Positions 25,102-36,432 of a stretch of DNA of 64,000 nt are shown one piece after another. Source of the stretch: Lentihominibacter hominis (GTDB lineage: Bacteria; Bacillota; Clostridia; Peptostreptococcales; Anaerovoracaceae); assembly GCF_014385065.1 (NCBI RefSeq), contig NZ_JACRTA010000002.1:124001-188000 (forward strand). The letters run 5' to 3'. The notes under the pieces are model-generated. The model searched no databases and was not told the DNA's origin. It was given only the letters and a program-made list of their open reading frames with translations. Every line of letters starts with the position of its first letter. Within the stretch, counting starts at the first letter, position 1. The translations under genes and the position numbers were made by a program.

Positions 25102-25590
25102 CCCGCAGCAGTGTTTATATTTTTTGCCGCTGCCGCATGGACAAGGTTCATTGCGGCCTATTTTTTTGCCTTTTACGACTGTTTTTGATTTTTTATATTC
25201 TTTTGCGATCTCTGTCATTTTGTCTTCACCTAAGATGTCTGTCCATTGGGGGAGTCCGTAAAGATAATCAGCGCCTGCGGCAAGCATATTATAAAAGAGC
25301 TTTTCCGGTTCAATTTGAATTTCTACATTTGACTGCTCATCAAAATTTTCAAAGTCATTTTCTTTTTTCAGACTTGAGTTTATTCCGTCTAAAAATCCCA
25401 TGAAGATCACAGGGCGTACTTCATATCCGCAAGCCAGATCTCCTAAAGTCCCCGTCACTTTCTCATTGGGTTTGTCCAGTATATCACTGTATATCTTGGT
25501 TTCAGCTTCGCTGTATTCCTTCCAAAACTCGGGAAATGTTTCTTCAGTTTGATTTTCTATAAGATCTTTCCATTCTTCAAATAAAGTCAT
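25093..25590 (-). CDS. SEC-C zinc-motif protein of unknown role
   Basis: A 165-residue acidic protein whose last 22 residues are a SEC-C zinc-binding motif ([18 protein letters not shown]), the module best known from the end of SecA. The preceding part is mostly helical and not a family I recognise. The 3' end lies within a direct repeat. It is 21 bases downstream of hom, so the two may be cotranscribed. Function unknown; it is too short and lacks the ATPase needed to be SecA. Confidence 0.8.
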   Translation of the reverse strand: MTLFEEWKDLIENQTEETFPEFWKEYSEAETKIYSDILDKPNEKVTGTLGDLACGYEVRPVIFMGFLDGINSSLKKENDFENFDEQSNVEIQIEPEKLFYNMLAAGADYLYGLPQWTDILGEDKMTEIAKEYKKSKTVVKGKKIGRNEPCPCGSGKKYKHCCGRN

Positions 25591-25611
25591 TTTAGACCTC
25601 CTGTCGAGTTT

Positions 25612-26583
25612 TTATAAAATTGTTTTTGCAATATCTATGACATCACCGAGTACGGCGCTTCCTGTAGGAAGCGGACCGGCTCCTTTTCCGTAAAACATAA
25701 GATCATCTACGGCATTGCCTTTTACAAATACCGCATTGAATTCTTTATTGATATTGGCAAGAGGGTGGGTCTCGCTTATATGCATAGGACGCACTTCATA
25801 TTCAATTTCCCCGTTTTCCAGTTTCTTGGCATGAGCTATCAGTTTAATTTTGCAGTTATTGGCTCTTGCTTCTTCGATCTTTTCTTTTGTTATTTGAGTA
25901 ATTCCTGTAGTAGGGATATCTTCGGGAGCAACGTACTTATCAAACATGAGAGCCATCAGAATAGTAAGTTTATTGGCAGCGTCGATACCCTCCACATCTG
26001 CAGTGGGATCAGCTTCGGCGAAACCCTGCGCCTGTGCATCTTTGAGTGCTGTATCATAATCAACGCCTTCTTTTGTCATCATTGTAAGTATGTAGTTTGT
26101 AGTTCCGTTAAGGATACCTAAAACTTCTTCAAATTTATTGGCTCTGAGAGGACCTGTCAGGGTTCCGAGAATAGGTATGCCGCCACCGACACTTGCTTCG
26201 AATCTGAAGAGCACATTATTGGCTTGGGCAGTTTCCATCAGTTTATGATAGTTGGCTGCTATAGCGGCTTTATTGGCAGTAACAACATGTTTACCGTTTT
26301 CCATAGCCTTCAGTATAAATGATGTGGCAGGCTCTATCCCACCAAGAAGTTCAATAACTATATCGATTTCGGGATCTTTAAAGATCTCGTCGGGATCGGA
26401 TGTAAACTTTTCCTTTGGAACGGCGATCCCTCTGTCACGTTCTGTATCTCTTTCCAGTATTTTTACGATCTCTACTTTTGAATTCAGTGTGGATTCGATT
26501 TCGTCTCTGTTCATTTCCAGTGTTTTGTATGTTCCGGTACCTATATTTCCAAGACCAAGCAATCCGATTTTTATTGTTTTCAT
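25612..26583 (-). CDS. hom: Homoserine dehydrogenase lacking the ACT domain
   Basis: Reduces aspartate semialdehyde to homoserine for threonine and methionine synthesis. The 323-residue protein has the Rossmann loop GLLGLGNIGTGT at residues 7-18, the KHVVTANKAA segment near 103 and the catalytic region GTTNYILTMM and GFAEADPTADVEG near 175-205. Common homologues run past 400 residues with a C-terminal ACT domain that senses threonine; here the protein stops after the catalytic part, so feedback at this enzyme may be absent. GGAGGG precedes the ATG. Confidence 0.95.
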   Translation of the reverse strand: MKTIKIGLLGLGNIGTGTYKTLEMNRDEIESTLNSKVEIVKILERDTERDRGIAVPKEKFTSDPDEIFKDPEIDIVIELLGGIEPATSFILKAMENGKHVVTANKAAIAANYHKLMETAQANNVLFRFEASVGGGIPILGTLTGPLRANKFEEVLGILNGTTNYILTMMTKEGVDYDTALKDAQAQGFAEADPTADVEGIDAANKLTILMALMFDKYVAPEDIPTTGITQITKEKIEEARANNCKIKLIAHAKKLENGEIEYEVRPMHISETHPLANINKEFNAVFVKGNAVDDLMFYGKGAGPLPTGSAVLGDVIDIAKTIL

Positions 26584-26756
26584 GTTTTCCCTCCACTCAA
26601 TTTAACATTTACTATTAATTATATAATAAATTTCACGTTTTGTCTTTAAAATTTTTTACTATACTATAAATATGGATTGGCATTTTGAAATGACTGATAA
26701 AATTTGTTTTGATAATTAAGAGCATCAGTTAATTTGGAAAGCTTTTGCTTTATATA

Positions 26757-26784
26757 TTGACTTTACGGCAGGGGAACGTACAAT
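26757..26784 (+). promoter_or_regulatory. Promoter of trmL
   Basis: TTGACT, a 16-base spacer and TACAAT, 37 bases before the start codon, in the 238-base divergent gap between hom and trmL. Confidence 0.5.
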
Positions 26785-26821
26785 AAAATATAAAGGTTAT
26801 TTATTAAAGGAGAAAACGTTT

Positions 26822-27292
26822 ATGGCTATACATATAGTTTTGGTGGAACCTGAGATTCCTCCTAATACAGGCAATATAGCGAGGAGCTGTGCGGCAACGG
26901 AAACTGTTTTGCATCTTGTGAAGCCGCTGGGGTTTTCCATAGATGACAGGAGCCTGAAGAGAGCCGGACTTGATTATTGGCCTTATGTGAAACTTCAGAT
27001 TCATGAAAGTCTTGATGATTTTATGGATGAATACCGAGATCGTAGGATGTTTCTGGCTACTACTAAAGGAAAGCATATTTATACCGATATACAGTTTAAG
27101 GATGAAGATATGATCCTTTTCGGGAGGGAAACGGCAGGTCTGCCTGAACCCTTTATAGAGGAACACAGAGAGAGTGCTGTAAGAATACCTATGAGCGAGG
27201 ATACCAGATTGAGATCTCTTAATCTGGCCAATTCAGTCAACATAATTCTTTTTGAAGCTTTGAGGCAAATGGGGTTCCCCGGTTTAAAATAA
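26822..27292 (+). CDS. trmL: tRNA (cytidine/uridine-34-2'-O)-methyltransferase TrmL
   Basis: A 156-residue SPOUT methyltransferase that uses SAM to methylate the wobble ribose in certain leucine tRNAs. The knot motifs are clear: PNTGNIARSCAAT near residue 16, LFGRETAGLP near 100, and IPMSEDTRLRSLNLANS near 120. Short length without an N-terminal RNA-binding extension is typical of TrmL. AGGAGAAAACGTTT precedes the ATG. It lies upstream of rpoN, with a small gap holding the rpoN promoter candidates. Confidence 0.95.
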   Translation: MAIHIVLVEPEIPPNTGNIARSCAATETVLHLVKPLGFSIDDRSLKRAGLDYWPYVKLQIHESLDDFMDEYRDRRMFLATTKGKHIYTDIQFKDEDMILFGRETAGLPEPFIEEHRESAVRIPMSEDTRLRSLNLANSVNIILFEALRQMGFPGLK

Positions 27293-27316
27293 TGAGGCTA
27301 ATTCCCGGCAAAGCAC

Positions 27317-27332
27317 TGGCAAAAAATTTGCT
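27317..27332 (+). promoter_or_regulatory. Candidate sigma-54 (-24/-12) promoter of rpoN
   Basis: TGGCAAAAAATTTGCT matches TGGCAC-N5-TTGCW at every defined position but one, with GG and GC at the required spacing. It lies 34 bases before the rpoN start. A TATAAT at 27340-27345 could instead form a sigma-A promoter with a weak -35. Confidence 0.5.
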
Positions 27333-27365
27333 ATATGTTATAATATAAACCGAGGTATTTAAAAG

Positions 27366-28826
27366 ATGAGTATGAGACTTGGTTATGACCTGAAGATTGA
27401 ACAGTCTCAAAAACTGGTTATGACGCCTGAACTTATCCAGGCGATTCAGATTTTGCAGTTCAATACTCAGGAACTGGATTCTTATGTGCAGGAGCAGCTT
27501 CTGGTCAATCCTGTTCTGGAACAGGCCGGCAGTGAACCGCGCGAATCATCTGAACATGTGAGCGGCGTAAACACTGCGGAACATTTCGAAGAACATATGA
27601 CAGAGCACCGGGAAAAGGCTTCGGATTATAAGAACGATGAATTTGATTGGAAGGAATACGTCAAAGACAGACAGTATGATGACATAAGCTACAGACAGTG
27701 GGAAGACAGGAACGGTGAAGAAAAAGAAAATGCATATGAACAATATGTATATTCTGATGTCACTCTTCCTGAACATCTTATGTTTCAGCTTCAGTTTGCA
27801 TCCAATAAAAAGGGATGCAGACGTGTAGGCAAGTATATAATAGAATCTCTTGACGAGAATGGATACATGACGTCAACTGTAGAGGAGATAGCCTGTGCTA
27901 CAGGTGCTCCGCAGGAAAAGGTCGAAGAGGTTTTGGAGATTATACATGGTTTCGATCCTGTAGGGGTGGGGGCTAAAGATTTGGCTGAATGTCTTGTGAT
28001 ACAGCTGAGACAGAAAGGACAGCTTACAGATCTTTTTGAAAAAGTTATAAATCGGCATCTGGAGGATTTGGCCAACAGCAGGCTGGGAGTCATAGCTAAG
28101 GATATGGGAATATCTCCTCAGAAAGTACAGGAGATGAGCGATATCATCAGAACACTTGAGCCTAAACCGGGCAGGTTGTTTGCATCTCAGATGGAGACAA
28201 AATATATAGTGCCGGATGTTATAATCGAAAGATCTGACGATGATTATGTGGTAACGGTAAATGAAAGCAGCACTCCGAGGCTGATGGTAAGTTCATATTA
28301 CAGTAAGCTGATGAAACAGTCGGAGAATGATGATAGTCTTTCAAAATATTTATCTGACAGGGTCAATTCGGCTGTTTGGCTTATAAAGAGTATAGAACAG
28401 CGGAAACAGACAATTTATAATGTGGTTACGGCTGTAGTGAAACATCAGAAGGAATTTCTGGATAAAGGCAGCAAATATTTGAAGACGCTTACTCTGAAAG
28501 ATATTGCGGAGGAGTTGGGGATACATGAGTCTACGGTGTCACGTTCTATAAACGGCAAGTATCTTCAGTGTCCGAGAGGTGTCTTTGAGATAAAATATTT
28601 TTTTTCGGCAGGAGTGTCGGGAAGTCATGGGGAAGGAATCTCTTCCAACAGCATAAAAGAATTTATTAAAGAAATAGTAGATAATGAAGATGTAAAATCA
28701 CCTTACAGCGATCAGGAAATGGTAAAAATGCTTAAAGAAAAGGGCATAAGCATTTCCAGAAGGACGGTGGCAAAATACAGAGACGAGCTGAACATACTGT
28801 CATCATCCAAACGAAAACGATATTAA
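27366..28826 (+). CDS. rpoN: RNA polymerase sigma-54 factor
   Basis: A 486-residue sigma-54. The Gln/Leu-rich activator-interacting region is at the N-terminus (IEQSQKLVMTPELIQAIQIL), the core-binding region follows, a helix-turn-helix is at about residue 380 (LKDIAEELGIHESTVSRSI), and the RpoN box SRRTVAKYRDEL lies near the C-terminus. It directs polymerase to -24/-12 promoters opened by enhancer-binding ATPases, none of which is encoded in this window. The glycolytic genes follow; in other clostridia a CggR repressor often stands between rpoN and gap, and here it is missing. Confidence 0.97.
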   Translation: MSMRLGYDLKIEQSQKLVMTPELIQAIQILQFNTQELDSYVQEQLLVNPVLEQAGSEPRESSEHVSGVNTAEHFEEHMTEHREKASDYKNDEFDWKEYVKDRQYDDISYRQWEDRNGEEKENAYEQYVYSDVTLPEHLMFQLQFASNKKGCRRVGKYIIESLDENGYMTSTVEEIACATGAPQEKVEEVLEIIHGFDPVGVGAKDLAECLVIQLRQKGQLTDLFEKVINRHLEDLANSRLGVIAKDMGISPQKVQEMSDIIRTLEPKPGRLFASQMETKYIVPDVIIERSDDDYVVTVNESSTPRLMVSSYYSKLMKQSENDDSLSKYLSDRVNSAVWLIKSIEQRKQTIYNVVTAVVKHQKEFLDKGSKYLKTLTLKDIAEELGIHESTVSRSINGKYLQCPRGVFEIKYFFSAGVSGSHGEGISSNSIKEFIKEIVDNEDVKSPYSDQEMVKMLKEKGISISRRTVAKYRDELNILSSSKRKRY

Positions 28827-28891
28827 CCCGCAGAGGGTAAATATATATTAAATTAAATAAACTTAGTGATATTTTTAGGAGGAGTTTAAAA

Positions 28892-29908
28892 ATGGCAATT
28901 AAAATCGGAATAAGCGGCTTTGGTCGTATTTCGCGTGTAGTTATTCGCGCAGCAATGGACATGCCTGAGATAGAAATCGCAGGTATCAATGTTCGTAATG
29001 CTGACAAAGAATACATGGTATACATGCTGAAGTACGATACTGTATTTGGACGTTTTCCGAAAGAGCTTGGAGTATACGACGACGGACTGATCATCAATGG
29101 TAAAAAAGTACCTGTATACAGCGAAAGTGACGCTTCAAATATTCCGTGGGATCAGTGCGGAGCAGAATATATAGTTGAGGGAACAGGCGCATATAACACT
29201 ACCGAAAAGGCAATGGTACATATCAATCAGGGAGCCAAGAAGGTTATCATTACAGCGCCGGCTAAGGATAAGACAACGCCTACTTTCGTTATGGGTGTAA
29301 ACCATAATGATTATGAGAAAGATATGACGATTGTTTCCAATGCTTCATGCACTACTAATTGCCTGGCTCCTTTAGCAAAGGTAATTGAAGATAATTGGGG
29401 GATCGAACAGGGACTTATGTCAACGATTCATGCAGCGACAGCAAAGCAGAAGGTTGTTGATGCGCGTTCACAAAAAGACTGGAGAACGGGGAGATCTGCT
29501 TTCGGAAATATTATCCCGACAAGTACAGGGGCTGCCAAGGCAGTGGCACTCGTAATCCCTTCACTGGCAGGAAAGATGACGGGTATAGCCTATCGTGTAC
29601 CTACAAATGATGTATCTGTTATCGATCTTAATATACAGCTGAAAAAATCAGCAAGCTATGAGGATATCTGCAGAAAAATAAAAGAAGCGTCCGAAGGGGA
29701 TATGAAAGGTGTTATAGAATATGTTGATGATGAAGTGGTTTCATGTGATTTCATCGGCGATCCTCATACATCGATTTTCGATGCAAGAGAAGGGATACAG
29801 CTCAATGATAAGTTCTTTAAGCTGATAGCATTCTATGACAATGAATATGGTTATTCCACCAAAGTACTGGAGCTTATAAAGCATATGTACAGTGTGGATA
29901 ACGCATAA
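28892..29908 (+). CDS. gap: Glyceraldehyde-3-phosphate dehydrogenase
   Basis: Oxidises glyceraldehyde-3-phosphate with NAD in glycolysis. The 338-residue protein has the Rossmann start [12 protein letters not shown], the catalytic Cys in [12 protein letters not shown] near residue 152 and the later His in [10 protein letters not shown]. The N-terminal loop reads GFGRIS where GFGRIG is more common, a small change. A good Shine-Dalgarno (TAGGAGGAG) precedes the ATG. It begins the gap-pgk-tpiA-eno run and is separated from pgk by a hairpin that may adjust relative expression. Confidence 0.97.
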   Translation: MAIKIGISGFGRISRVVIRAAMDMPEIEIAGINVRNADKEYMVYMLKYDTVFGRFPKELGVYDDGLIINGKKVPVYSESDASNIPWDQCGAEYIVEGTGAYNTTEKAMVHINQGAKKVIITAPAKDKTTPTFVMGVNHNDYEKDMTIVSNASCTTNCLAPLAKVIEDNWGIEQGLMSTIHAATAKQKVVDARSQKDWRTGRSAFGNIIPTSTGAAKAVALVIPSLAGKMTGIAYRVPTNDVSVIDLNIQLKKSASYEDICRKIKEASEGDMKGVIEYVDDEVVSCDFIGDPHTSIFDAREGIQLNDKFFKLIAFYDNEYGYSTKVLELIKHMYSVDNA

Positions 29909-29927
29909 TATTAATATTGGAAAAAAC

Positions 29928-29952
29928 GACAGCCGACCTTGTGCCGGCTGTT
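29928..29952 (+). terminator. Attenuator-like hairpin between gap and pgk
   Basis: ACAGCCG pairs with CGGCTGT over a short loop; the following bases are only moderately T-rich, so it probably gives partial termination or mRNA processing. Confidence 0.5.
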
Positions 29953-29995
29953 GATCTTTAAGAACCTGTACAAAAATTAAAAAGGAAGGTTTTGA

Positions 29996-31180
29996 ATGAA
30001 AAAGACTATTAGAGACATTGATGTCTCAGGGAAAAGGGTGCTGGTAAGATGTGATTTTAACGTACCCATGCAGGATGGCAAGATAACCGATGATATAAGA
30101 ATAACATCAGCGCTGCCTACCGTAAAATATCTCATTGAGAATAATGCTAAGGTTATACTGATGTCTCATATGGGAAGACCTAAAGGCGAGCCTAAGCCTG
30201 AGTTTTCACTTAAACCTGTTGCCGACAGACTGTCGCAGCTTCTGGGGAAGGAAGTTATCTTTGCGGCATCTGATGTTGTGGTAGATGATAAGGTGCGTGA
30301 AACTGCCGAGGAGCTTCAGCCGGGACAGGTAATGCTTCTGGAAAATGTAAGATACCGAAAAGAAGAGACAAAGAACGAGGAACCGTTTACAGGTCAGCTT
30401 GCTCAGCTTGGAGAGATATTTGTAAACGATGCTTTCGGAACTGCCCACAGAGCACATTGTTCTACAGCAGGTCTTGCTGAATATATGCCGAGTGTATCAG
30501 GATTTCTTATAGAGAAAGAAGTAAAATTCTTGGGAGATGCTCTTGAGAACCCGGAAAGACCTTTCGTTGCCATAATGGGCGGCGCCAAGGTCGGAGACAA
30601 GATTCCCGTTATAGAAAATCTTCTTAAAAAAGTGGATTCTCTCATAGTAGTGGGAGGAATGAGCTATACATTCTTTAAAGCTATGGGATACGAAATAGGA
30701 ACTTCAATTCTGGATGAGGAAAGCATAGAGCTTGCCAAAGAGCTTATGGAGAAGGCGAAGGCCGTAGGAGTACAGCTTATGCTTCCTGTAGATACCGTAT
30801 GTGCAAAGGAATTTGATAATAGCAGCGAAAAAGGCGTGTTTGATAGAGATAAGATTCCTGCTGATATGATGGGTATGGACATAGGACCGAAGACAATTGA
30901 TATGTATAAGAAAGTTATTTCCACAGCTAAAACGGTTGTCTGGAACGGACCTGCAGGAGTATTTGAAATGCCTAATTTTGCTGAAGGAACGAAGGCAATA
31001 GCAGAGGCTCTCGCCAAAAGCGAAGCTGTCACTATAATAGGAGGCGGAGATTCGGCTGCGGCTGTGGAGCAGTTTGGATATGCTGATAAAATGACTCACA
31101 TTTCAACCGGAGGGGGAGCTTCTCTGGAATTTCTTGAAGGAAAAGAACTGCCGGGAATATCGTGTTTGGAGGAAAAGTAA
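29996..31180 (+). CDS. pgk: Phosphoglycerate kinase
   Basis: Transfers phosphate from 1,3-bisphosphoglycerate to ADP. The 394-residue monomer carries [12 protein letters not shown] near residue 16, the substrate-binding SHMGRPKG near 58, the conserved [12 protein letters not shown] near 194 and the nucleotide loop [13 protein letters not shown] near 350. GGAAGG precedes the ATG. Its stop shares a base with the tpiA start (TAATG), so the two are translationally coupled. Confidence 0.98.
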   Translation: MKKTIRDIDVSGKRVLVRCDFNVPMQDGKITDDIRITSALPTVKYLIENNAKVILMSHMGRPKGEPKPEFSLKPVADRLSQLLGKEVIFAASDVVVDDKVRETAEELQPGQVMLLENVRYRKEETKNEEPFTGQLAQLGEIFVNDAFGTAHRAHCSTAGLAEYMPSVSGFLIEKEVKFLGDALENPERPFVAIMGGAKVGDKIPVIENLLKKVDSLIVVGGMSYTFFKAMGYEIGTSILDEESIELAKELMEKAKAVGVQLMLPVDTVCAKEFDNSSEKGVFDRDKIPADMMGMDIGPKTIDMYKKVISTAKTVVWNGPAGVFEMPNFAEGTKAIAEALAKSEAVTIIGGGDSAAAVEQFGYADKMTHISTGGGASLEFLEGKELPGISCLEEK

Positions 31181-31926
31181 TGAGAATACCGTTCATAGCA
31201 GGCAACTGGAAAATGTTTAAGACAAAAGCAGACGCTGTAAAATTCGCCGAAGAATTTAAGTCTCTTTATAAGGGTACAGATATACAGGCGGCTATATGTG
31301 CTCCGTTTACGGATCTTGAAGCTTTAGCGGAGATTTTTAAAGGAACAGATATAAAAATAGGCGCACAGAATGTACATTTTGCAGATGAAGGCGCTTATAC
31401 AGGGGAAATATCTGTCTCTATGCTGGAAGAGATCGGAGTTGATTTCTGTATAGTAGGGCATTCGGAAAGAAGACAGTATTTTGCAGAGACAGATGGAACT
31501 GTAAACCTGAAAATGAAAAGACTTCTTGACAGTTCAATAAGACCTATCATGTGTGTAGGAGAAAGTCTGGAAGAAAGGGATGCAGGAAAGGCTTTTGACA
31601 GAGTCAGATCGCAGCTGGAGCAGGGGCTTGCGGATATAGATGCCGAGGCAGCAGTGCGTATCGTCATAGCTTATGAACCTATATGGGCTATAGGTACGGG
31701 GAGAACAGCCACAGGAGAGCAGGCCGGGCAAATGTGTGAATTTATAAGAAATACGCTTATAGATCTTTACGGAGAAGATACCGCTGATCAGGTGATAATC
31801 CAGTACGGAGGCAGCGTGAAGCCTGCCAATGCTGCAGAAATAATGAATATGGCTGAAATAGACGGAGCTTTGGTAGGAGGAGCAAGCCTGAAAGCCAAAG
31901 ATTTTATGGAAATCATAGATTTCTGA
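31180..31926 (+). CDS. tpiA: Triosephosphate isomerase
   Basis: Interconverts dihydroxyacetone phosphate and glyceraldehyde-3-phosphate. The 248-residue TIM barrel has the substrate Lys in AGNWKMFK near residue 12, the catalytic His in GHSERRQ near 93, and the catalytic Glu in AYEPIWAIGTG near 164. The ATG at 31180 is chosen because GGAGGAAAAG precedes it and the family N-terminus starts there. Coupled to pgk by a one-base overlap. No phosphoglycerate mutase lies between it and eno. Confidence 0.98.
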   Translation: MRIPFIAGNWKMFKTKADAVKFAEEFKSLYKGTDIQAAICAPFTDLEALAEIFKGTDIKIGAQNVHFADEGAYTGEISVSMLEEIGVDFCIVGHSERRQYFAETDGTVNLKMKRLLDSSIRPIMCVGESLEERDAGKAFDRVRSQLEQGLADIDAEAAVRIVIAYEPIWAIGTGRTATGEQAGQMCEFIRNTLIDLYGEDTADQVIIQYGGSVKPANAAEIMNMAEIDGALVGGASLKAKDFMEIIDF

Positions 31927-32005
31927 TCTGTATGAAACTATTGTGTCCGCAAGACGGATCATATGAAAATTTTTCAGTTGAATATATCAAAACTTAAGGA
32001 GGTAA

Positions 32006-33307
<1,302 letters not shown>

Positions 33308-33387
33308 ACTGTGGAACAAGCAAAGTCATTGATTTTTGAATGGCCCTGTGATAAACTTAAAAAGTTAGAATATGAGGAGGATTGAAC

Positions 33388-33618
33388 ATGGGAATAGCTC
33401 TTAAAATAGTGCTTGCACTTGTTAGTGTAATACTGATCATAAGTATTTTACTGCAATCCAGCAACAGCGACGGACTTTCCGGATCTATCGCCGGAGGAGC
33501 CGAACAGCTTTTCGGAAAGAGAAAGAGTCAGGGCTATGATGCTATATTAAGTAAAATAGCAGCAGTTGCAGCAGTATTATTTATCGTGTTATCATTGGTT
33601 CTTGTGGCGATCGAGTAG
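33388..33618 (+). CDS. secG: SecG protein-translocation subunit
   Basis: A 76-residue protein with two membrane helices (about residues 3-20 and 52-74) joined by a Gly/Ser-rich loop (SNSDGLSGSIAGGAEQLFG). This is the small subunit that assists SecYEG during export. The ATG at 33388 follows GGAGG with better spacing than a TTG two codons upstream. Position after eno is conventional in Gram-positive genomes. Confidence 0.95.
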   Translation: MGIALKIVLALVSVILIISILLQSSNSDGLSGSIAGGAEQLFGKRKSQGYDAILSKIAAVAAVLFIVLSLVLVAIE

Positions 33619-33697
33619 CGCTCGCCGTTTTGGAACCTTTGTATAAAGTTGTTTTTTATTATTAAATGCTTTAATAGTTCGTGCTCAGCATGTTAGT

Positions 33698-33722
33698 TAA
33701 GAGGTGTCATTGACGCCTCTTA
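33698..33722 (+). terminator. Hairpin between secG and hppA
   Basis: TAAGAGGTGTCA and TGACGCCTCTTA form a 12-bp stem with one G-U pair and almost no loop. It lacks a T tract; termination after secG is possible but not certain. Confidence 0.45.
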
Positions 33723-33756
33723 TAGTGTACGGGTACGAGGGGGAGGTATCATTAAA

Positions 33757-35784
33757 ATGGAAATCTTTGCAATTCTTGCCGTTGCTGCGGCAATTATTGG
33801 ACTAGTTGTTGCCGTAGGATTAGCCTCATGGATAAAGAAGGCAGACGAAGGTAACGACAGAATGAAAGAGATCGCCGGTTACATAAGAGAAGGTGCCATG
33901 GCGTTTCTTTCAAGAGAGTACAAGATTATGGCTATCGTAATCATTGTGCTTGCTCTGCTCATCGGGTTTGGTCTGCAGAGTGTTACGACAGCAGTTCTTT
34001 ATGTTGTAGGTGCTTTACTGTCAGTTCTGGCAGGGTATTTCGGAATGAAGGTGGCTACTCTCGGTAATGTGAGAACTGCCAATGCAGCTATGGAGTCCGG
34101 AATGAATAAGGCGCTTAAGATCGCATTCAGATCAGGTGCCGTAATGGGATTGGCTGTATCAGGGCTCGGACTTTTAGGACTTGGAGTCGTTTTATGCGTT
34201 CTTGATCTGGCAACAGTGGTAGAATGTGTAACAGGATTTGGTTTCGGAGCATCATCGATGGCTCTATTCGGAAGAGTCGGAGGCGGTATCTATACCAAGG
34301 CCGCAGACGTAGGAGCTGACCTTGTAGGTAAGGTTGAAGCAGGCATACCTGAAGACGATCCGAGAAACCCTGCTGTTATTGCCGATAATGTAGGGGATAA
34401 CGTAGGTGACGTTGCCGGAATGGGTTCGGACTTATTTGAATCATATGTTGGTTCTATTATTTCAGCAGTTACTTTGGCATCAGTTGCCGCTGTAAATTCA
34501 GGCGGTCTGTTTGATGAAAGCATGGCGGCGCTGTTCCCGCTGATTCTGTCAGGCATAGGAATTCTTGCGTCGGTTATAGGAATATTTATCGTAAGAGGCA
34601 AGGAGGGATCAAACCCTGCTAACGCTCTCAACATGGGTACATATTTGGCAGGTGTAATAGTTATCATAGCGACAGTGATCCTTTCAAAGGTAATGCTGGG
34701 AAGCTTTAATTATGCTATTGCTATTATTGCAGGTCTGGTAGTGGGTATAGCTATTGGTAAGATTACTGAGATATATACTTCTGCAGATTATAAATCAGTT
34801 AAAAAAATTGCAGATCAGTCACAGACGGGTTCGGCAACTACTATAATAAGCGGTCTTGGCGTTGGTATGATGTCAACGTTATGGCCTATAATTTGTATAG
34901 CAATAGGAATATTTGTTGCATACTATACTGCGGGAATGTACGGAATCGCTCTTTCGGCGGTAGGCATGCTTTCAACAACAGGAATGACTGTAGCGGTTGA
35001 TGCTTATGGTCCGGTTTCAGATAATGCCGGCGGTATAGCTGAGATGTCTGAGCTTCCTGACAATGTGAGAGAAATAACGGACAAGCTTGACTCTGTAGGA
35101 AATACTACTGCAGCTATAGGTAAAGGATTCGCTATCGGATCAGCTGCTCTTACTGCTCTGGCGCTGTTTGCATCATATGCTGCAGTGACAGATCTTGAGG
35201 CTGTTGATTTACTTGACCCTGTAGTGGTAATCGGACTGTTTATCGGAGCTATGCTTCCATTCCTGTTCTCGGCGTTCACTATGAATTCTGTGGGTAAAGC
35301 AGCTAATCAGATGATTGAAGAAGTCAGAAGACAGTTTAAGGCTGACAAGGGAATTCTTGAAGGAACCTCAAAGCCTGATTATGCTCATTGCGTTGATATT
35401 TCGACAAGAGCGGCTCTTAAGGAAATGATTGTTCCCGGACTTATGGCAGTGCTTGCTCCATTAGTTATCGGAATCGTGTTGGGACCTGCATCTCTGGGCG
35501 GTATGCTCGGAGGAGCTTTATCATCAGGTGTTCTGATGGCTCTTATGATGGCTAATGCCGGCGGAGCTTGGGACAATGCTAAGAAGTATATAGAAGAAGG
35601 CCATTACGGCGGAAAAGGTTCAGATCCGCATAAGGCTGCAGTTGTAGGAGATACTGTAGGAGATCCGTTCAAGGATACTTCAGGTCCTTCAATAAACATT
35701 CTTATCAAACTTATGACTATCGTATCATTGGTATTCGCACCTGTATTTGTACAGATCGGCGGACTTATCAATATGCTGTTCTAA
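33757..35784 (+). CDS. hppA: Membrane-bound cation-pumping pyrophosphatase, K+-dependent type
   Basis: A 675-residue pump of about 16 helices that couples pyrophosphate hydrolysis to proton or sodium export. The pyrophosphate-binding motif [18 protein letters not shown] lies near residue 190, then DNVGDNVGD, and the C-terminal [19 protein letters not shown]. The segment [15 protein letters not shown] has Ala where K+-independent enzymes have Lys, which marks the K+-dependent class. Sodium or proton specificity cannot be settled by eye. GGGGGAGG precedes the ATG; a strong terminator follows. Confidence 0.96.
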   Translation: MEIFAILAVAAAIIGLVVAVGLASWIKKADEGNDRMKEIAGYIREGAMAFLSREYKIMAIVIIVLALLIGFGLQSVTTAVLYVVGALLSVLAGYFGMKVATLGNVRTANAAMESGMNKALKIAFRSGAVMGLAVSGLGLLGLGVVLCVLDLATVVECVTGFGFGASSMALFGRVGGGIYTKAADVGADLVGKVEAGIPEDDPRNPAVIADNVGDNVGDVAGMGSDLFESYVGSIISAVTLASVAAVNSGGLFDESMAALFPLILSGIGILASVIGIFIVRGKEGSNPANALNMGTYLAGVIVIIATVILSKVMLGSFNYAIAIIAGLVVGIAIGKITEIYTSADYKSVKKIADQSQTGSATTIISGLGVGMMSTLWPIICIAIGIFVAYYTAGMYGIALSAVGMLSTTGMTVAVDAYGPVSDNAGGIAEMSELPDNVREITDKLDSVGNTTAAIGKGFAIGSAALTALALFASYAAVTDLEAVDLLDPVVVIGLFIGAMLPFLFSAFTMNSVGKAANQMIEEVRRQFKADKGILEGTSKPDYAHCVDISTRAALKEMIVPGLMAVLAPLVIGIVLGPASLGGMLGGALSSGVLMALMMANAGGAWDNAKKYIEEGHYGGKGSDPHKAAVVGDTVGDPFKDTSGPSINILIKLMTIVSLVFAPVFVQIGGLINMLF

Positions 35785-35809
35785 ACAGAAGAAAAACAAC
35801 TTTCAAATC

Positions 35810-35843
35810 AAAAGGCCCGGAAAAATTTCCGGGCCTTTTGATT
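35810..35843 (+). terminator. Intrinsic terminator of hppA
   Basis: AAAAGGCCCGGAAA and TTTCCGGGCCTTTT are exact complements around a two-base centre, forming a GC-rich hairpin with a T tail. Confidence 0.92.
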
Positions 35844-35903
35844 TACAGAAAATACTGTGTTAAAAGATTTTTATCTTGATATATTGAAAAAATAAAGTGA
35901 TTT

Positions 35904-36302
35904 TTATATATTATCCATGTTCATGTAGAGGCAGATGCTCTCTTTTTCAACTTTATTTTCTTTTATAAGAAGAATAAGGAAACGGCCGTCATTTGAGAGA
36001 ACATAATCATAAACGGATTTGCAGCCGGAATTTATTGTGGTGAGTTTATTTCCTTTTATATCATATGTTCCGACTTTTTCTGATAGATAGATTCTGTTGT
36101 TTCTTAAAAATGATATATGGTCGGGAAATAGGTTTTTTTCAGTATTTTCACTTACTGCGACCCATGTTCCCGTAATTTTATATTTGGAGCTTCCTGTATA
36201 TAAACAATAGATTATATAAATAATAAATACTATTAATATCAGAGATACTGTTGCTTTAAATATTATTTGATAATGAATTTCAGTTTTGTTTTTTTGTTCC
36301 AC
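35904..36302 (-). CDS. Small membrane-anchored protein of unknown function
   Basis: A 132-residue protein with a single N-terminal membrane helix (about residues 15-36, rich in Ile and Leu) and a soluble part with alternating hydrophobic residues (YKITGTWVAVSE, VGTYDIKGNKLTTI) that suggests a small beta-barrel, like lipocalin-type sensory domains. I do not recognise the family. It diverges from an XRE regulator across a 130-base gap full of TGACAT-type half sites, so that regulator may control it. Confidence 0.6.
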   Translation of the reverse strand: MEQKNKTEIHYQIIFKATVSLILIVFIIYIIYCLYTGSSKYKITGTWVAVSENTEKNLFPDHISFLRNNRIYLSEKVGTYDIKGNKLTTINSGCKSVYDYVLSNDGRFLILLIKENKVEKESICLYMNMDNI

Positions 36303-36343
36303 AGTGACACCCTTGCTTAAAATAAAAGTTTATAGTACATAAA

Positions 36344-36415
36344 TGACATTTAGTAGATGTCAAATTAATTGATATTCTATCATATTATTGCATTAATGAC
36401 AAGCACTGAATGTCA
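36344..36415. promoter_or_regulatory. Two inverted TGACAT/ATGTCA pairs, candidate XRE operator
   Basis: TGACAT (36344-36349) faces ATGTCA (36357-36362), and a second pair, TGACAA with ATGTCA (about 36397-36415), lies closer to the regulator gene. The pairs sit in the divergent gap between the membrane protein gene and the helix-turn-helix gene. Confidence 0.45.
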
Positions 36416-36432
36416 ATGTGGGGAGTCACAGA

